Positions 46,349 through 58,358 of a stretch of DNA of 64,000 bases are shown here, piece by piece; the stretch's first letter is position 1, and every line of letters starts with the position of its first letter. The DNA lies in contig NZ_CP162412.1 in assembly GCF_040931995.1 (NCBI RefSeq), positions 434,001 to 498,000 on the forward strand. The letters are read 5' to 3'. Position numbers and translations under genes: made by a program. This DNA is from Pelagovum sp. HNIBRBA483. GTDB taxonomy: Bacteria > Pseudomonadota > Alphaproteobacteria > Rhodobacterales > Rhodobacteraceae. The notes below the pieces were generated by a model. That model worked only from the letters and a program-made list of their open reading frames with translations. It was not told the origin of the DNA and did no database searches.

Positions 46349-47061
46349 CGCAACCGACAATCCAGCGGCTTTATGCTGTTACCGAAGCGACGTGGCCTGC
46401 GAAGGATCGTCGGCGCGTGGGGCGCTGGATTATCCGTGAAGGCGGCGGTGGCGGGAGCCGTGTTTCCTCCGCGACACTAGCTGCGGGGGAGGCTGACGCT
46501 TCAGATTTGCCGGAAGCCGAGGCCGCGATGCGTGCGCTGGGGCAGGTGCCGTTATTCATGGTGCGGCAGGGTGAGGATGCGCTGGACAAGCTGCTGGATG
46601 AAGCGGGCTACGCGGTTAAAGACCCTGTGCGCTTTTACATTGCGCCGCTCACATTCGACGGCGGACCGGCACGCGAATATGCGTGTTGGCCACCGCTGGA
46701 GATCCAAAAGGAGATTTGGCAGGCAGGCGGTATCGGCGCGGCGCGGCTGGACGTGATGCAGCGTGGCTGTGATCCAAAGACCAGTATTCTTGCACGCAAT
46801 AAGGACCGGCCCGCGGGCACCTGCTACGTCGGGATCGACGGGGATATCGCGATGGTGCATGCGATAGAGGTGCTGGAAAGCGAGCGGCGACAGGGAGTGG
46901 GCGCGGCGCTGCTGAAGGCTGCGGGAGCGTGGGCCGCGCGGAACGGTGCCAAGTGGCTGAGTTTGATCGTCACCGAGGCCAATGAACGGGCGCATTGTCT
47001 CTATGCTTCCAACGGGATGACGGTTGTGGGACAGTACCATTATCGGATCAAGCCGGAGTGA
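46345..47061 (+). CDS. GNAT family N-acetyltransferase
   Basis: A 238-aa protein. The C-terminal half holds the GNAT fold with VLESERRQGVGAALLKAAGAW (motif A, about residues 172-192) and LIVTEANERAHCLYASNGM (motif B). The N-terminal half (IQRLYAVTEATWPAKDRRRVGRW) is like the RimI-related proteins with an extra domain. Substrate unknown. Coupled to the CinA-like gene by a 4-nt overlap. Confidence 0.85.
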   Translation: MTQPTIQRLYAVTEATWPAKDRRRVGRWIIREGGGGGSRVSSATLAAGEADASDLPEAEAAMRALGQVPLFMVRQGEDALDKLLDEAGYAVKDPVRFYIAPLTFDGGPAREYACWPPLEIQKEIWQAGGIGAARLDVMQRGCDPKTSILARNKDRPAGTCYVGIDGDIAMVHAIEVLESERRQGVGAALLKAAGAWAARNGAKWLSLIVTEANERAHCLYASNGMTVVGQYHYRIKPE

Positions 47062-47071
47062 CGGGACGCTC

Positions 47072-48055
47072 GTGAACCAGTTGCAAGAAATCATTGCGGC
47101 CTTTGCGGCGGCCTTGGTGCTGGTGCCTGCGGTGGCCGGTGCGGTATCGCTTGAGTTGCCGAACAACGCGGCGCTTCAGGTGGAACGGTCCGTTCCGCTG
47201 GGATCGCTGCGTTTACCGATGGCGCCATTGCAAGCCGAGGGGCTTGCGGTGGATCGCATGGAAGGAGCGGTGCGCCACGAGGCGTGGCGGCTTGGCGGCG
47301 GCGGGATCACAACGCTGCAAATCATGCGCCCGATCAGAGAGCAGCTGTTGGAGAGCAGCTTCGAGATATTGCTGGAATGTCGCGCCGCGAATTGTGGCGG
47401 GTTTGATTTCCTGCGGGCGATTGATGTGCTGCCACCGCCGAAGATGTATGTGGACCTGACTGGTTTCCGGTATCTTTCGGCGCGGAGTGCGGATGGGACT
47501 ACAGGCGTCACGATCCTTGTAAGCCGCTCAGAGGCGGCGGCTTTTGTGCAAGTGTCGAGCGTGGTGCCAGAAGATAGCGTGACGCAGGTACTTGCGACGG
47601 CGGGCGGCGTGGCGCTGGGCGGAACGCAGCGGATGGACGTGGCGGATCAGGCTGACGCGGCGCAGCTGGGCTTTGCCGGGGATCCGCGGGCATCCTTAGC
47701 CGAAGTGGGGCGGCTGGTGCTGGATGATTTGCGGTTCGATAGTGGTGCCGCGACATTGGCTGCTGGGCCGTTCGCCACGCTGGAGGCTGTGGCTGAATAC
47801 CTCAAAGCCGATCCGAACCACCGCTTGGCGCTGGTCGGGCATACGGATGCTGTCGGGGCGCTTGAGAATAATGTCGCGCTGTCGCGGCGGCGGGCCGAGG
47901 CGGTCAAGGAGCGCTTAGTGGCGCGTTACGGGGTCGATGAGGCGCAGCTGACGGCGGAAGGCGTTGGCTATCTTGCGCCGATTGCCAGCAATGCCACGGA
48001 GGCGGGGCGCGAGGCGAACCGGCGGGTTGAGGCAGTTGTCCTGACGGTGCGTTAG
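47072..48055 (+). CDS. Exported OmpA-family protein
   Basis: A 327-aa protein starting at a GTG 10 nt after the previous stop. Signal peptide about 1-24 (AAFAAALVLVPAVAGA). The middle part is unrecognised. Residues about 215-325 are an OmpA-like peptidoglycan-binding domain: LRFDSGAATLA, LVGHTDAVGALENN, LSRRRAEAVKERL and REANRRVEAVVL, with the D and R that contact diaminopimelate. Likely periplasmic or outer-membrane tether. Upstream open-frame codons in the GNAT gene are not used. Confidence 0.85.
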   Translation: MNQLQEIIAAFAAALVLVPAVAGAVSLELPNNAALQVERSVPLGSLRLPMAPLQAEGLAVDRMEGAVRHEAWRLGGGGITTLQIMRPIREQLLESSFEILLECRAANCGGFDFLRAIDVLPPPKMYVDLTGFRYLSARSADGTTGVTILVSRSEAAAFVQVSSVVPEDSVTQVLATAGGVALGGTQRMDVADQADAAQLGFAGDPRASLAEVGRLVLDDLRFDSGAATLAAGPFATLEAVAEYLKADPNHRLALVGHTDAVGALENNVALSRRRAEAVKERLVARYGVDEAQLTAEGVGYLAPIASNATEAGREANRRVEAVVLTVR

Positions 48056-48133
48056 AAAGCGTTGCACCGGCGGCGCCGGAGGAGCGCGACCGGTGAAAGA
48101 TGCGTTTTCGTCAAGCAGCGGAAGTCTAGGTTT

Positions 48134-49039
48134 CTACCAAGTTTCCGGACCTTTATCCGAGAAAGAATGCGCAAGAAAATCAATGAAAGCGCGGACTTTC
48201 GGCTGGGTAAAGCGGCCCGGGGGATAGACAGCGTAGATACCTTGACGCTCTTCCGGCAGATCGGGGATGGCCTCTTCCACCAACCCAGCCTTCATCGCAT
48301 CGGCGTAGAGGAAAGACGGCAGGTAGGCGATGCCGAGGCCCGCGATGCAGGCATTCAGGAGGGACTGGCCGTCATTCACCGTCAGCGAGCCGGAGGTGCG
48401 GACCTGACGCTTTTCGCCGGAGGGGGCGGTGAGTTTCCAGACTGCGGCATTGGCCTGATTGGAATAGTGCAGCAGCTTGTGATCGTTGAGGTCGTCGATC
48501 TTCATTGGGCGGCCATTGCGCTGGAAATAGGTGGGAGAGCCGATCATCCGTAGATTGGTTTCGGTCAGCTTGCGGGCGCGGAGTGTGCTGTCCTCCAACT
48601 CGCCGATCCGGACGGCCATATCGAAACCTTCGGAGATCAGTTCGACGTAGCGATTGTTGAGGACCATGTTGACCGTGATGTCTGGAAATTCCTTCAGGAA
48701 CTCGCCCAGCACCGGGCTAAGGTGATTGACGCCAAAATCGGTGGCCACAGAAATCCGCAGAAGGCCGGAGGGTGCTGATTGCATCGAGGTGACGAGGGCA
48801 TCCGCTTCGCCAGCATCGTTGAGGACGCGCCTTGCGCGGTCGTAATAGGCAAGGCCGATTTCCGTCGGGCTGACGCGGCGGGTCGTGCGATTAAGGAGCC
48901 GTGCGCCGAGACGGGCTTCGAGTGCGGAGACGTGTTTGGACACGGCCGATTTCGAGATGCCCATTTTCTTTGCGGCGTCGGTAAAACCACCTTGATCTAC
49001 GACGGTAGCGAAGGCTTCCATTTCGGTGAGACGATCCAT
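48134..49039 (-). CDS. LysR family transcriptional regulator
   Basis: A 301-aa regulator. The winged helix-turn-helix is in residues 1-60 (MEAFATVVDQGGFTDAAKKM, SKSAVSKHVSALEARLGARLL) and the substrate-binding domain follows (about 88-290, with LRISVATDFGVNHL). Closest in look to the DsdC/CrgA-type group with FDMAVRIGEL. Target unknown; the FadH-like gene upstream is on the same strand. The ATG at 49039 has AAGGAT upstream; seven extra codons of the open frame are ignored. Confidence 0.88.
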   Translation of the reverse strand: MDRLTEMEAFATVVDQGGFTDAAKKMGISKSAVSKHVSALEARLGARLLNRTTRRVSPTEIGLAYYDRARRVLNDAGEADALVTSMQSAPSGLLRISVATDFGVNHLSPVLGEFLKEFPDITVNMVLNNRYVELISEGFDMAVRIGELEDSTLRARKLTETNLRMIGSPTYFQRNGRPMKIDDLNDHKLLHYSNQANAAVWKLTAPSGEKRQVRTSGSLTVNDGQSLLNACIAGLGIAYLPSFLYADAMKAGLVEEAIPDLPEERQGIYAVYPPGRFTQPKVRAFIDFLAHSFSDKGPETW

Positions 49040-49164
49040 ACTCGATCCTTGCAATTCCACTCGTTGTTCAGACTTTTGTGACGGCCAAATCGGGCAGGAA
49101 AGCGGCCTATGCCTGACAATATCGGGAATTTAGGTTCGACTGATAACTGGATCGAAACAGCCAG

Positions 49165-51234
<2,070 letters not shown>

Positions 51235-51262
51235 TCACGTTGAACGCGACGTCAACAAGTGG

Positions 51263-51646
51263 CTAGCTGCCCATCGTCTCGTTGCAATGGCGGCGGAAGG
51301 CGCGTTTGAGCATGTCCAGCTCGGCGCGGAGCATATCCAATTCGGCGCGAATATCTTCAGCCATCGCATCACCCGCCAGCAAGGCAAAGCTGCCAATGGC
51401 TTCGCCGGTTTCGCGGTCTGCAATGACGAATGTTTGCACGCCGTCGGTGATCAGTTCGGCGGGGATGGGGATGCGGAGGTGCCACTGGCCGCTTTTGTCA
51501 GCCGCTTCAAGTTCGAAATCCTCAAGGGGTGTATCGAAATGGGTGATGCGCAGAAGGGGCGGCAAGCCATTGTCGCTGTGGATGGTGACGATGCCTTCCC
51601 AGACACCGGCGGCGAGGCGCGTTTTTTCGAGGGATATTTCTGGCAT
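51263..51646 (-). CDS. Hypothetical cytoplasmic protein
   Basis: A 127-aa protein without recognised domain, signal or helix. Its N-terminal 80 residues look like a beta-rich fold (GVWEGIVTIHSDNGLPPLLRI, WHLRIPIPAELITDGVQTFV), followed by a short coiled coil (AELDMLRAELDMLKRAF) with a repeated AELDMLxxA unit. It lies 8 nt after the DUF6478-like gene, so they are co-transcribed. Coding quality is supported by tight packing and regular codon use. Confidence 0.65.
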   Translation of the reverse strand: MPEISLEKTRLAAGVWEGIVTIHSDNGLPPLLRITHFDTPLEDFELEAADKSGQWHLRIPIPAELITDGVQTFVIADRETGEAIGSFALLAGDAMAEDIRAELDMLRAELDMLKRAFRRHCNETMGS

Positions 51647-51654
51647 CTGGAACC

Positions 51655-52425
51655 TCAGATTTCGGCGCGGGGATAGCGGCTGAAGGTCAGGTCACGGATG
51701 GTGACCTGATTCATTTGTGGGCTTTCGAAGATTAGATCGAGCCACATGCCCTCGATCCGCTTTTCGTTGAGTTTGGTGTAGGCGAGATCAAACTCCACGA
51801 CGATTTCCTCCATGTGGAGGGGGAGTTCGCGGACGACTTGCTCGGTGTTGGGGCCATGGCGGACATTGAGACGCGCGAAGATTTCGAGCGGCTTTTCTAC
51901 TTCGATGATGGTGGATAGCCGCACCAAATGGCGCTTCAGAAGCCCTTGTGCGCCTTCGGGAGGGATGTCGATCACCAGAGAGAGGAACGTGCCGTCGAAG
52001 CGGAACACATCCATCCGCAGGCCAAATGGCGCGAGATCTTCGGGCCGGATGTTGCGTAACTGGCGGAGGGTCAGTTCGCTCTCACGGCAATCGTGGAAAA
52101 GGGTGATACCGTCAGCCATTGCGGTTTTGGTCGGCACGGCGGTGATGCCTTGGCGGGCAAGCGGGCCGCGAAACAGCGGTGGACGCCATGACCATTCGGC
52201 ATTGGGCGGTGCCTGCACAATATCGTTGCCAATGGCGGGAAGGGCGAGGCGACCGTCGGCCTTGTTTGCCAGTTCGTCGATGCGGGTGCGCAACTGGCGG
52301 GCGGCGGTGCGTGCGCGGCGCAGCTCGGCAAGGTCCATAGTGCCAGCGTCGCGTGCCATGCGCGACCAGCGGCGCAGGAGCCTGCGGTGCAGCAGTTTGT
52401 CTAGCAATGAAATATATCTGCGCAT
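51655..52425 (-). CDS. DUF6478-like protein of unknown function
   Basis: A 256-aa soluble protein that I place, from memory and without certainty, in the roseobacter family DUF6478. Features: an Arg-rich helical N-terminus (about 1-60, RRWSRMARDAGTMDLAELRR), then RPPLFRGPLARQGITAVPTKT, LSLVIDIPPEGAQGLLKRHL and IRDLTFSRYPRAEI at the end. No catalytic motif or signal peptide. It is followed by the 127-aa gene and preceded by a lipoprotein gene 87 nt away. Confidence 0.6.
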   Translation of the reverse strand: MRRYISLLDKLLHRRLLRRWSRMARDAGTMDLAELRRARTAARQLRTRIDELANKADGRLALPAIGNDIVQAPPNAEWSWRPPLFRGPLARQGITAVPTKTAMADGITLFHDCRESELTLRQLRNIRPEDLAPFGLRMDVFRFDGTFLSLVIDIPPEGAQGLLKRHLVRLSTIIEVEKPLEIFARLNVRHGPNTEQVVRELPLHMEEIVVEFDLAYTKLNEKRIEGMWLDLIFESPQMNQVTIRDLTFSRYPRAEI

Positions 52426-52512
52426 CGTTCCCGTGAGCCTGCTCTTTTCCCGTAATTATGCACGGTTCGGCTCAAGTTGCTACATAAGGTTGTGCCGAGG
52501 GCAAGTGGCCCG

Positions 52513-53151
52513 TCAGCCTGCGTCGGCAACGGCGGGTGCGGGATTTGCCGCCTTCATCGCTGCAACAGCCTGACGCAGGAGGACCGCGCCTTCCTGCTGG
52601 AGAAGGGGCGCACGGGCGAGGCTGCGCACGTTGATGGTGACGAGACGGCCCGCCACATCGGTGAAGGCGCGCCACTCGCCGACCTGAAGTGCCTCTGTCG
52701 GGAGGGGGCTGCTATCAGTGAAGCGGACCTCGACCAGCCCGTCGGAATGGCGGACATCTTCGATTTTGATCGCGCTGGCGTCGCCCGAGGCGCTGAGCAG
52801 TTCCGCGCCATCGTCGCTCTCAAGGAAACTGGCCAGAACATCTTCGGCGCCGTTGACGGTGGCGCTGTCTGCAACTCCGACCTGAACGGTGATGAGCGCT
52901 GGGTGCGCTGGCGCTTTGCCACGGGTGGCGATGACGTTGCAGCCTGCAAGAACCGCGAAGCCGTCGGCGCTGTTGCTGGCGGCGCCGTCGATGCAGAAAT
53001 TTGCAGGGCCGCGCACGGTGACAGCGCCACCGCGCACGGCGATTTCCTGTGTGCCGCCGAACAGCCCACCCAGACCGCCATTAACGCAGGCGGTCTGGCT
53101 GAGCATAAGTGCCAACCCCGTTAGGAGTGGAGCAATCCGACGTACGCGCAT
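52513..53151 (-). CDS. Hypothetical lipoprotein
   Basis: A 212-aa protein with a lipoprotein signal peptide (LLTGLALMLSQTAC, lipidated Cys about 22), then GGLGGLFGG. The mature domain has two cysteines (NFCIDGAAS, LAGCNV) and alternating hydrophobic strands (IAVRGGAVTVRGPANF). No function recognised. It begins 4 nt after the ilvD stop on the same strand, so it may be transcribed by readthrough from ilvD. Confidence 0.7.
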   Translation of the reverse strand: MRVRRIAPLLTGLALMLSQTACVNGGLGGLFGGTQEIAVRGGAVTVRGPANFCIDGAASNSADGFAVLAGCNVIATRGKAPAHPALITVQVGVADSATVNGAEDVLASFLESDDGAELLSASGDASAIKIEDVRHSDGLVEVRFTDSSPLPTEALQVGEWRAFTDVAGRLVTINVRSLARAPLLQQEGAVLLRQAVAAMKAANPAPAVADAG

Positions 53152-53155
53152 CCGG

Positions 53156-54886
53156 TCAGAGATCGACGTAGATGTGCTTTTCGTGCTTGGCGCCCGGATG
53201 GGTCACAGCGCCAAGGCGGGTGGAACCGACAAGCTGGGCGTATTTCCACAGCGCACCGGAGGCGTAGATCGTATCGCGCGGGCCAGACCACGCTTCTTTG
53301 CGCTTGGCCAGTTCCTCGTCAGATAGTGCGACGCTGATTTCGCCTTTGATCGCGTTGATGGTGATCATGTCGCCATCTTCAAGAAGTGCGATCGGACCGC
53401 CATGCGCGGCCTCGGGGCCAACGTGACCCACGCAGAAACCACGGGTCGCGCCAGAGAAGCGGCCATCGGTGATGAGTGCCACTTTCTTGCCCATACCCTG
53501 ACCAGAGAGCGCGGCGGTGGTGGCGAGCATTTCGCGCATGCCCGGGCCGCCAGCGGGGCCTTCGTTACGGATGACGAGGACTTCACCTTCTTTGTAGGCG
53601 CGCTGCTTGACCGCTTCGAAAGCGTCTTCTTCGCATTCGAACACGCGGGCAGGGCCGGTGAAGACTTGCTGTTCCTCGTCCATGCCGGCGACCTTAACGA
53701 TTGCGCCTTCTGGGGCGAGGTTGCCTTGTAGACCCACAACACCGCCGGTTTTGGTGATCGGGGTTTCGATCGGGTAGATGACGCGACCGTCGGCTTCGCC
53801 TTTGATCATGTCCAGCTCTTCGCCGATGCTACGGCCAGAGGCGGTCATGCAGTCTTCGTGAATAAGGCCCGCTTTGCGCAGCTCCTTCATCACGACCGGA
53901 ACGCCGCCTGCCTCGTAGAGATCTTTGGCAACGTACTGGCCGCCCGGCTTGAGATCGACGAAATACGGCGTGTCGCGGAAGATTTCGCAGACATCGGCCA
54001 GATCGAAGTCGATGCCGGCTTCGTGGGCGATTGCGGGCAAGTGCAGGCCAGCGTTGGTGGAGCCGCCGGTGCAAGCTACGACGCGAGCGGCGTTTTCGAG
54101 GCTCTTACGGGTGACGACATCACGGGCGCGGATGTTGCGCTCGATGAGATCCATCACCGCTTCACCGGAAGCGATGCCATACTGATCGCGGCTCTCATAA
54201 GGGGCCGGAGCGCCTGACGAATTCATCAGGGCGAGGCCGATGGCTTCGGACACACAGGCCATCGTGTTGGCTGTGAACTGGCCGCCGCAGGCCCCTGCGG
54301 AGGGGCAAGCGACGCGCTCGATGATTTCCAGTTCGGCATCGCTCATGTTGCCGGCCTGATGCTTGCCGACCGCTTCGAACACGTCCTGCACGGTGACGTC
54401 CTGACCGTTCAACCGGCCTGGAAGGATCGAACCGCCGTAGATGAACACCGACGGTACGTTGAGGCGCACCATTGCCATCATCATACCCGGCAGGGATTTG
54501 TCACAACCGGCGAGGCCAACGATGGCGTCGTAGCAGTGGCCGCGCATGGTCAGTTCGACAGTATCAGCGATGGCTTCGCGGGAGGCCAGCGACGAGCGCA
54601 TGCCTTCGTGGCCCATTGCGATGCCGTCGGTAACGGTGATGGTCGTGAACTCGCGGGGCGTGCCGCCGCCAGCTTTGACGCCGAGTTTTACAGACTGTGC
54701 CTGACGGTTCAGCGAGATGTTACAGGGTGCGGCTTCGTTCCAACAGGTGGCGACGCCGACGAAGGGTTGTTTGATATCGTCCTCGTCCATGCCCATTGCA
54801 TAGTAGTACGAACGGTGCGGGGCGCGTGCGGGGCCGACCGAAACGTGACGGCTGGGAAGTTTGGATTTGTCGAACTGGCGAGCCAT
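53156..54886 (-). CDS. ilvD: Dihydroxy-acid dehydratase
   Basis: A 576-aa iron-sulfur enzyme making 2-oxoisovalerate and 2-oxo-3-methylvalerate in valine and isoleucine synthesis. Cluster cysteines are seen in [24 protein letters not shown] and [16 protein letters not shown]. The C-terminal [16 protein letters not shown] is the family signature. GGAGGATCC precedes the ATG at 54886. Works with LeuBCD (29-35 kb) upstream or downstream in branched-chain metabolism. Confidence 0.96.
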   Translation of the reverse strand: MARQFDKSKLPSRHVSVGPARAPHRSYYYAMGMDEDDIKQPFVGVATCWNEAAPCNISLNRQAQSVKLGVKAGGGTPREFTTITVTDGIAMGHEGMRSSLASREAIADTVELTMRGHCYDAIVGLAGCDKSLPGMMMAMVRLNVPSVFIYGGSILPGRLNGQDVTVQDVFEAVGKHQAGNMSDAELEIIERVACPSAGACGGQFTANTMACVSEAIGLALMNSSGAPAPYESRDQYGIASGEAVMDLIERNIRARDVVTRKSLENAARVVACTGGSTNAGLHLPAIAHEAGIDFDLADVCEIFRDTPYFVDLKPGGQYVAKDLYEAGGVPVVMKELRKAGLIHEDCMTASGRSIGEELDMIKGEADGRVIYPIETPITKTGGVVGLQGNLAPEGAIVKVAGMDEEQQVFTGPARVFECEEDAFEAVKQRAYKEGEVLVIRNEGPAGGPGMREMLATTAALSGQGMGKKVALITDGRFSGATRGFCVGHVGPEAAHGGPIALLEDGDMITINAIKGEISVALSDEELAKRKEAWSGPRDTIYASGALWKYAQLVGSTRLGAVTHPGAKHEKHIYVDL

Positions 54887-54997
54887 CTTGGATCCTCCGA
54901 AAAAAACAGTCCACCACGGTCTAAAAGACAGCTTCGGCCTTCACAAGCAAGATATGGTGGAATTGCGCGAAGAGGCGAGGGGCGATAGGAGGAAAAC

Positions 54998-55915
54998 ATG
55001 ACCCGTAACATGGCGCCCTATTACCCACGACATCCGCAATTCGTCGCGGCGGCCCGCGATGCGGCGGAGCTATCGCGGACGCTGACCGGTGTTGCGATTG
55101 TTGTGCTGTCGTTCTTTCTGGCGCCGCTGCTGATGGGGCTGATGCCGATGGATGCGGAGGCGTTCTCGGCATTCGCCAAGGGAGATAAACCGTTTTCGCT
55201 TATCGTGCAGCTGGGGTTCTTTGCGATCCCGTTGACGGCGCTGGTGTTTGTGGTGCGGCAGCTGCATGGGCGCCGGTTCGCAACGCTTTTTGGCGATAGC
55301 GTGGTTTTTGCTGATCTCAAACGTGCATTTTTGGGGGTGACTGCGCTTGCCTTGGCGATGGAGGTTTTGCCGCCTTGGGTGGGTGCTGATCTGGTGGCCG
55401 AGGTGCGCCCGTTGACACCGTGGCTATTGGCGGCGGTTGTATCGTTGCCATTTGTGCTCTTGCAGACCAGCACGGAGGAGTTGTTCTTTAGGGGATATTT
55501 GCAGCAGCAACTGGCGGTGCGCTGGCGTTCGCCGTTTGTCTGGATGGTCTTGCCGAGTGCGATTTTCGGGGCCAGCCATTACTTCAATGCGATGGGGCCG
55601 GCGGAGGGGGTGCTTTGGGCCGTTTGGGCGATGTTGATCGGCATCGCTGCGGCGGACCTTACAGCGCGGAGCGGATCAATTGGGGCGGCCATCGGGCTGC
55701 ATTTTGCGAATAACGTTCATGCGCTGTTGCTCTACGGTTTTAAGGATAGCGAAGCCTCGGGGCTGGCGCTTGTATTGTTGGTTCCGGTTGATCCGGCACT
55801 GAGGGCGCGCGGGTTGGAGGCATTGGCCGACCCAACGGTGATTTTCGAGTTTATCTACATATTGCTGGCCGTGGGTGTAATGTGGCTGGCGGCGCGGGTG
55901 GCGATCAGGCTCTGA
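54998..55915 (+). CDS. CPBP family intramembrane metalloprotease
   Basis: A 305-aa membrane protein with about eight helices. The CPBP/Abi motifs are visible: [11 protein letters not shown] (EExxxR), IFGASHYFN (FxxxH) and [10 protein letters not shown] (HxxxN), which bind zinc in Rce1-like proteases. Substrate unknown. AGGAGGAAAAC precedes the ATG. It is divergent from ilvD and lies before accD. Confidence 0.88.
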   Translation: MTRNMAPYYPRHPQFVAAARDAAELSRTLTGVAIVVLSFFLAPLLMGLMPMDAEAFSAFAKGDKPFSLIVQLGFFAIPLTALVFVVRQLHGRRFATLFGDSVVFADLKRAFLGVTALALAMEVLPPWVGADLVAEVRPLTPWLLAAVVSLPFVLLQTSTEELFFRGYLQQQLAVRWRSPFVWMVLPSAIFGASHYFNAMGPAEGVLWAVWAMLIGIAAADLTARSGSIGAAIGLHFANNVHALLLYGFKDSEASGLALVLLVPVDPALRARGLEALADPTVIFEFIYILLAVGVMWLAARVAIRL

Positions 55916-55970
55916 TTGCAATTCATGGCGCTGCGGATTATCTCGGTCCCATCAAGGTAAGAGACTGCAC

Positions 55971-56900
55971 ATGAACTGGATTACCAATTACGTTCGTCCG
56001 ACAATCAATTCGCTCTTCTCGCGCAGGGAAGTGCCAGAGAATTTGTGGAAGAAGTGCAGTGAGTGTGGAACCATGTTGTTTCACCGTGAACTGGCGGAAA
56101 ACCTCAATGTTTGCACGAGCTGTGGACACCATATGGCGATTACGCCGCGTGCGCGTTTTGAGGCGCTGTTCGACAATGGCGCCTTTGCCGAGGTGAAGGT
56201 GCCGGAACCGATCGCCGATCCGCTGAACTTCCGCGATCAGAAGAAATATACCGAACGCCTGAAAGCGGCGCAGCGCTCAACCGCCGAAAAAGAGGCGATG
56301 CTCGTTGCGGAAGGTGAGATCGGCAAGACCCCGATTGTGGCTGCGGCGCAGGACTTTACCTTTATGGGCGGGTCTATGGGCATGTATGTGGGCAATGCGA
56401 TCATTGCCGCCGCTGAACGTGCCGTTGAGCTGAAGCGCCCGTTGGTGCTGTTCTCTGCTGCGGGTGGTGCGCGGATGCAGGAAGGCATTCTGAGCCTGAT
56501 GCAGATGCCGCGCACGACGGTTGCGGTGGAAATGCTGCGGGAAGCGGGCCTGCCCTATATCGTGGTGCTGACCCATCCGACTACCGGCGGGGTGACGGCA
56601 TCCTACGCGATGCTGGGCGATGTGCAGATTGCCGAGCCGAATGCGCTTATTTGCTTTGCGGGTCCGCGCGTGATCGAGCAGACAATCCGCGAAAAATTGC
56701 CCGAGGGCTTCCAGCGGGCGGAGTATCTGCTGGATCACGGTATGCTGGACCGTGTGACGCCGCGCACGGAGATGCGTGACGAGCTGATCCAGATTTTGCG
56801 GATGCTTCTGGGGCTGGAACCGGCGCTGAAGGGCGATTTGCCTGCTCCGGCCCCCGTAGAGAATGAAGTTGACGGCAAAGCCGCCAAGAGCGGCGCGTAG
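55971..56900 (+). CDS. accD: Acetyl-CoA carboxylase carboxyltransferase subunit beta
   Basis: A 309-aa subunit of acetyl-CoA carboxylase, providing malonyl-CoA for fatty acid synthesis. A zinc ribbon with C29, C32, C48 and C51 ([18 protein letters not shown]) is followed by the carboxyltransferase domain with [19 protein letters not shown] and [17 protein letters not shown]. The last 30 residues are an Ala/Pro/Glu-rich tail. folC follows 12 nt later, a common alphaproteobacterial pair. Confidence 0.96.
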   Translation: MNWITNYVRPTINSLFSRREVPENLWKKCSECGTMLFHRELAENLNVCTSCGHHMAITPRARFEALFDNGAFAEVKVPEPIADPLNFRDQKKYTERLKAAQRSTAEKEAMLVAEGEIGKTPIVAAAQDFTFMGGSMGMYVGNAIIAAAERAVELKRPLVLFSAAGGARMQEGILSLMQMPRTTVAVEMLREAGLPYIVVLTHPTTGGVTASYAMLGDVQIAEPNALICFAGPRVIEQTIREKLPEGFQRAEYLLDHGMLDRVTPRTEMRDELIQILRMLLGLEPALKGDLPAPAPVENEVDGKAAKSGA

Positions 56901-56912
56901 AAAGCACCTCCT

Positions 56913-58187
56913 GTGACCCAAAGATCTGATGTCATCCTCGAACGGATGATGGCGCTTCACCCCAAGGTGATTGACCTGACGCTCGACCGCGTGTGGCGGC
57001 TTTTGGCTGCCTTGGATAATCCGCAGGACCGGCTTCCGCCGGTGATCCATCTGGCGGGGACCAATGGTAAGGGATCGACCCAAGCCATGATGCGGGCGGG
57101 GCTAGAGGCCAGTGGCGCACGGGTACATGCCTATACCTCGCCGCATCTGGCGCGGTTTCACGAGCGTATCCGGCTTGCGGGCGCAGTGATCAGTGAGGCC
57201 GCGCTCACCGAGGTGTTGGACCGGTGCTATGCCGCTAATGACGGTGAGAGCATCACCTATTTCGAGATTACCACGGTGGCGGGTTTGTTGGCTTTTGCCG
57301 AGACGGATGCAGACTATACCCTGCTAGAGGTTGGCCTTGGTGGGCGGCTGGACGCAACGAATGTCATTGATGCGCCTGCATTGACTGTGATCACGCCGGT
57401 CGATCTGGATCACCAGCAATTTCTGGGTGAAACCTTACCGGAAATCGCGGGCGAAAAGGCAGGGATCATCAAACGCGGTGTGCCTTGTGTCGTTGGTCCG
57501 CAGCATGATGAAGCCATGGCGGTGATCGAGCGGCAGGCGGAAAGATTGGGCGCGCCGCTGCTGGCCTATGGGCAGCACTGGCATGTTGGGACCGAGCGGG
57601 GACGGTTGATCTATCAGGATGAGGGTGGGCTGCTGGATTTGCCGCTGCCGAATTTGCGCGGGCCGCATCAGGTGATGAATGCCGGTGCGGCGATTGCAGG
57701 TTTGCGCGCGCTGGGGATGGACGATGCGGCATGTGAGGCGGCAGTGACGAAAGCCTATTGGCCTGCGCGTATGGAGCAGCTGACGCAAGGTGCGCTGGTT
57801 GACTTGGCGCGACCTGCCGAATTGTGGCTTGATGGTGGGCATAACCCCGCCGCAGGCGTTGTGCTGGCGGAAACCCTTTCCCAACAGCCGCCGCGCCCGA
57901 CGCATTTGATCTGCGGGATGCTGAACACCAAGGACATCACCGGCTATCTGAAGCCATTGGCGGGCGTTGCGGCCAGCCTCACGGCAGTTTCGATCCCCGG
58001 AGAGATGAACACGCTCCCCGCTGAAACCACGGCCGACGCTGCACGGCGCGCGGGCTTTGCCGAGGTGTTGATTGCGGACGGTGTGCGCACGGCTATCGAG
58101 GAGATCACCGCGCGTGATCCTGCTGCGCGAATTTTGATCTGCGGATCGCTTTACCTTGCTGGTCATGTGATGCGCGAGAACGGCTGA
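56913..58187 (+). CDS. folC: Folylpolyglutamate / dihydrofolate synthase
   Basis: A 424-aa ATP-dependent ligase adding glutamate to dihydropteroate and to folates. Seen: the P-loop AGTNGKGST (48-56), SPHLARFHERIRL, TYFEITTVAGLLAF, LLEVGLGGRLDATN and LWLDGGHNPAAG. It starts with GTG, with ACCTCCTG upstream offering no clear Shine-Dalgarno; tight coupling to accD suggests co-translation. Confidence 0.95.
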   Translation: MTQRSDVILERMMALHPKVIDLTLDRVWRLLAALDNPQDRLPPVIHLAGTNGKGSTQAMMRAGLEASGARVHAYTSPHLARFHERIRLAGAVISEAALTEVLDRCYAANDGESITYFEITTVAGLLAFAETDADYTLLEVGLGGRLDATNVIDAPALTVITPVDLDHQQFLGETLPEIAGEKAGIIKRGVPCVVGPQHDEAMAVIERQAERLGAPLLAYGQHWHVGTERGRLIYQDEGGLLDLPLPNLRGPHQVMNAGAAIAGLRALGMDDAACEAAVTKAYWPARMEQLTQGALVDLARPAELWLDGGHNPAAGVVLAETLSQQPPRPTHLICGMLNTKDITGYLKPLAGVAASLTAVSIPGEMNTLPAETTADAARRAGFAEVLIADGVRTAIEEITARDPAARILICGSLYLAGHVMRENG

Positions 58188-58309
58188 TCGCCGCCACTTT
58201 GGTTTCAATTGTTGACGGTGATTCGTTTTTGTCGCTAGATATGCCCAACGTGACATGTGCCATTGTGGAGACCTGCCTCCTGCGCATGTGAGAGTTTGGC
58301 AGGGCGGGG

Positions 58310-58329
58310 GGGCGGACAAATGTCCGTCC
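58310..58329 (+). terminator. Terminator between folC and zapE
   Basis: Stem GGGCGGACA / TGTCCGTCC (one G-U pair) with a tight 2-nt apex (AA), followed by TTCTGTTT. It lies in the convergent folC/zapE region and may serve folC. The 120 nt before it hold nothing else that I can name. Confidence 0.55.
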
Positions 58330-58358
58330 TTCTGTTTATCTGGCGGGCGTTACTGCCC

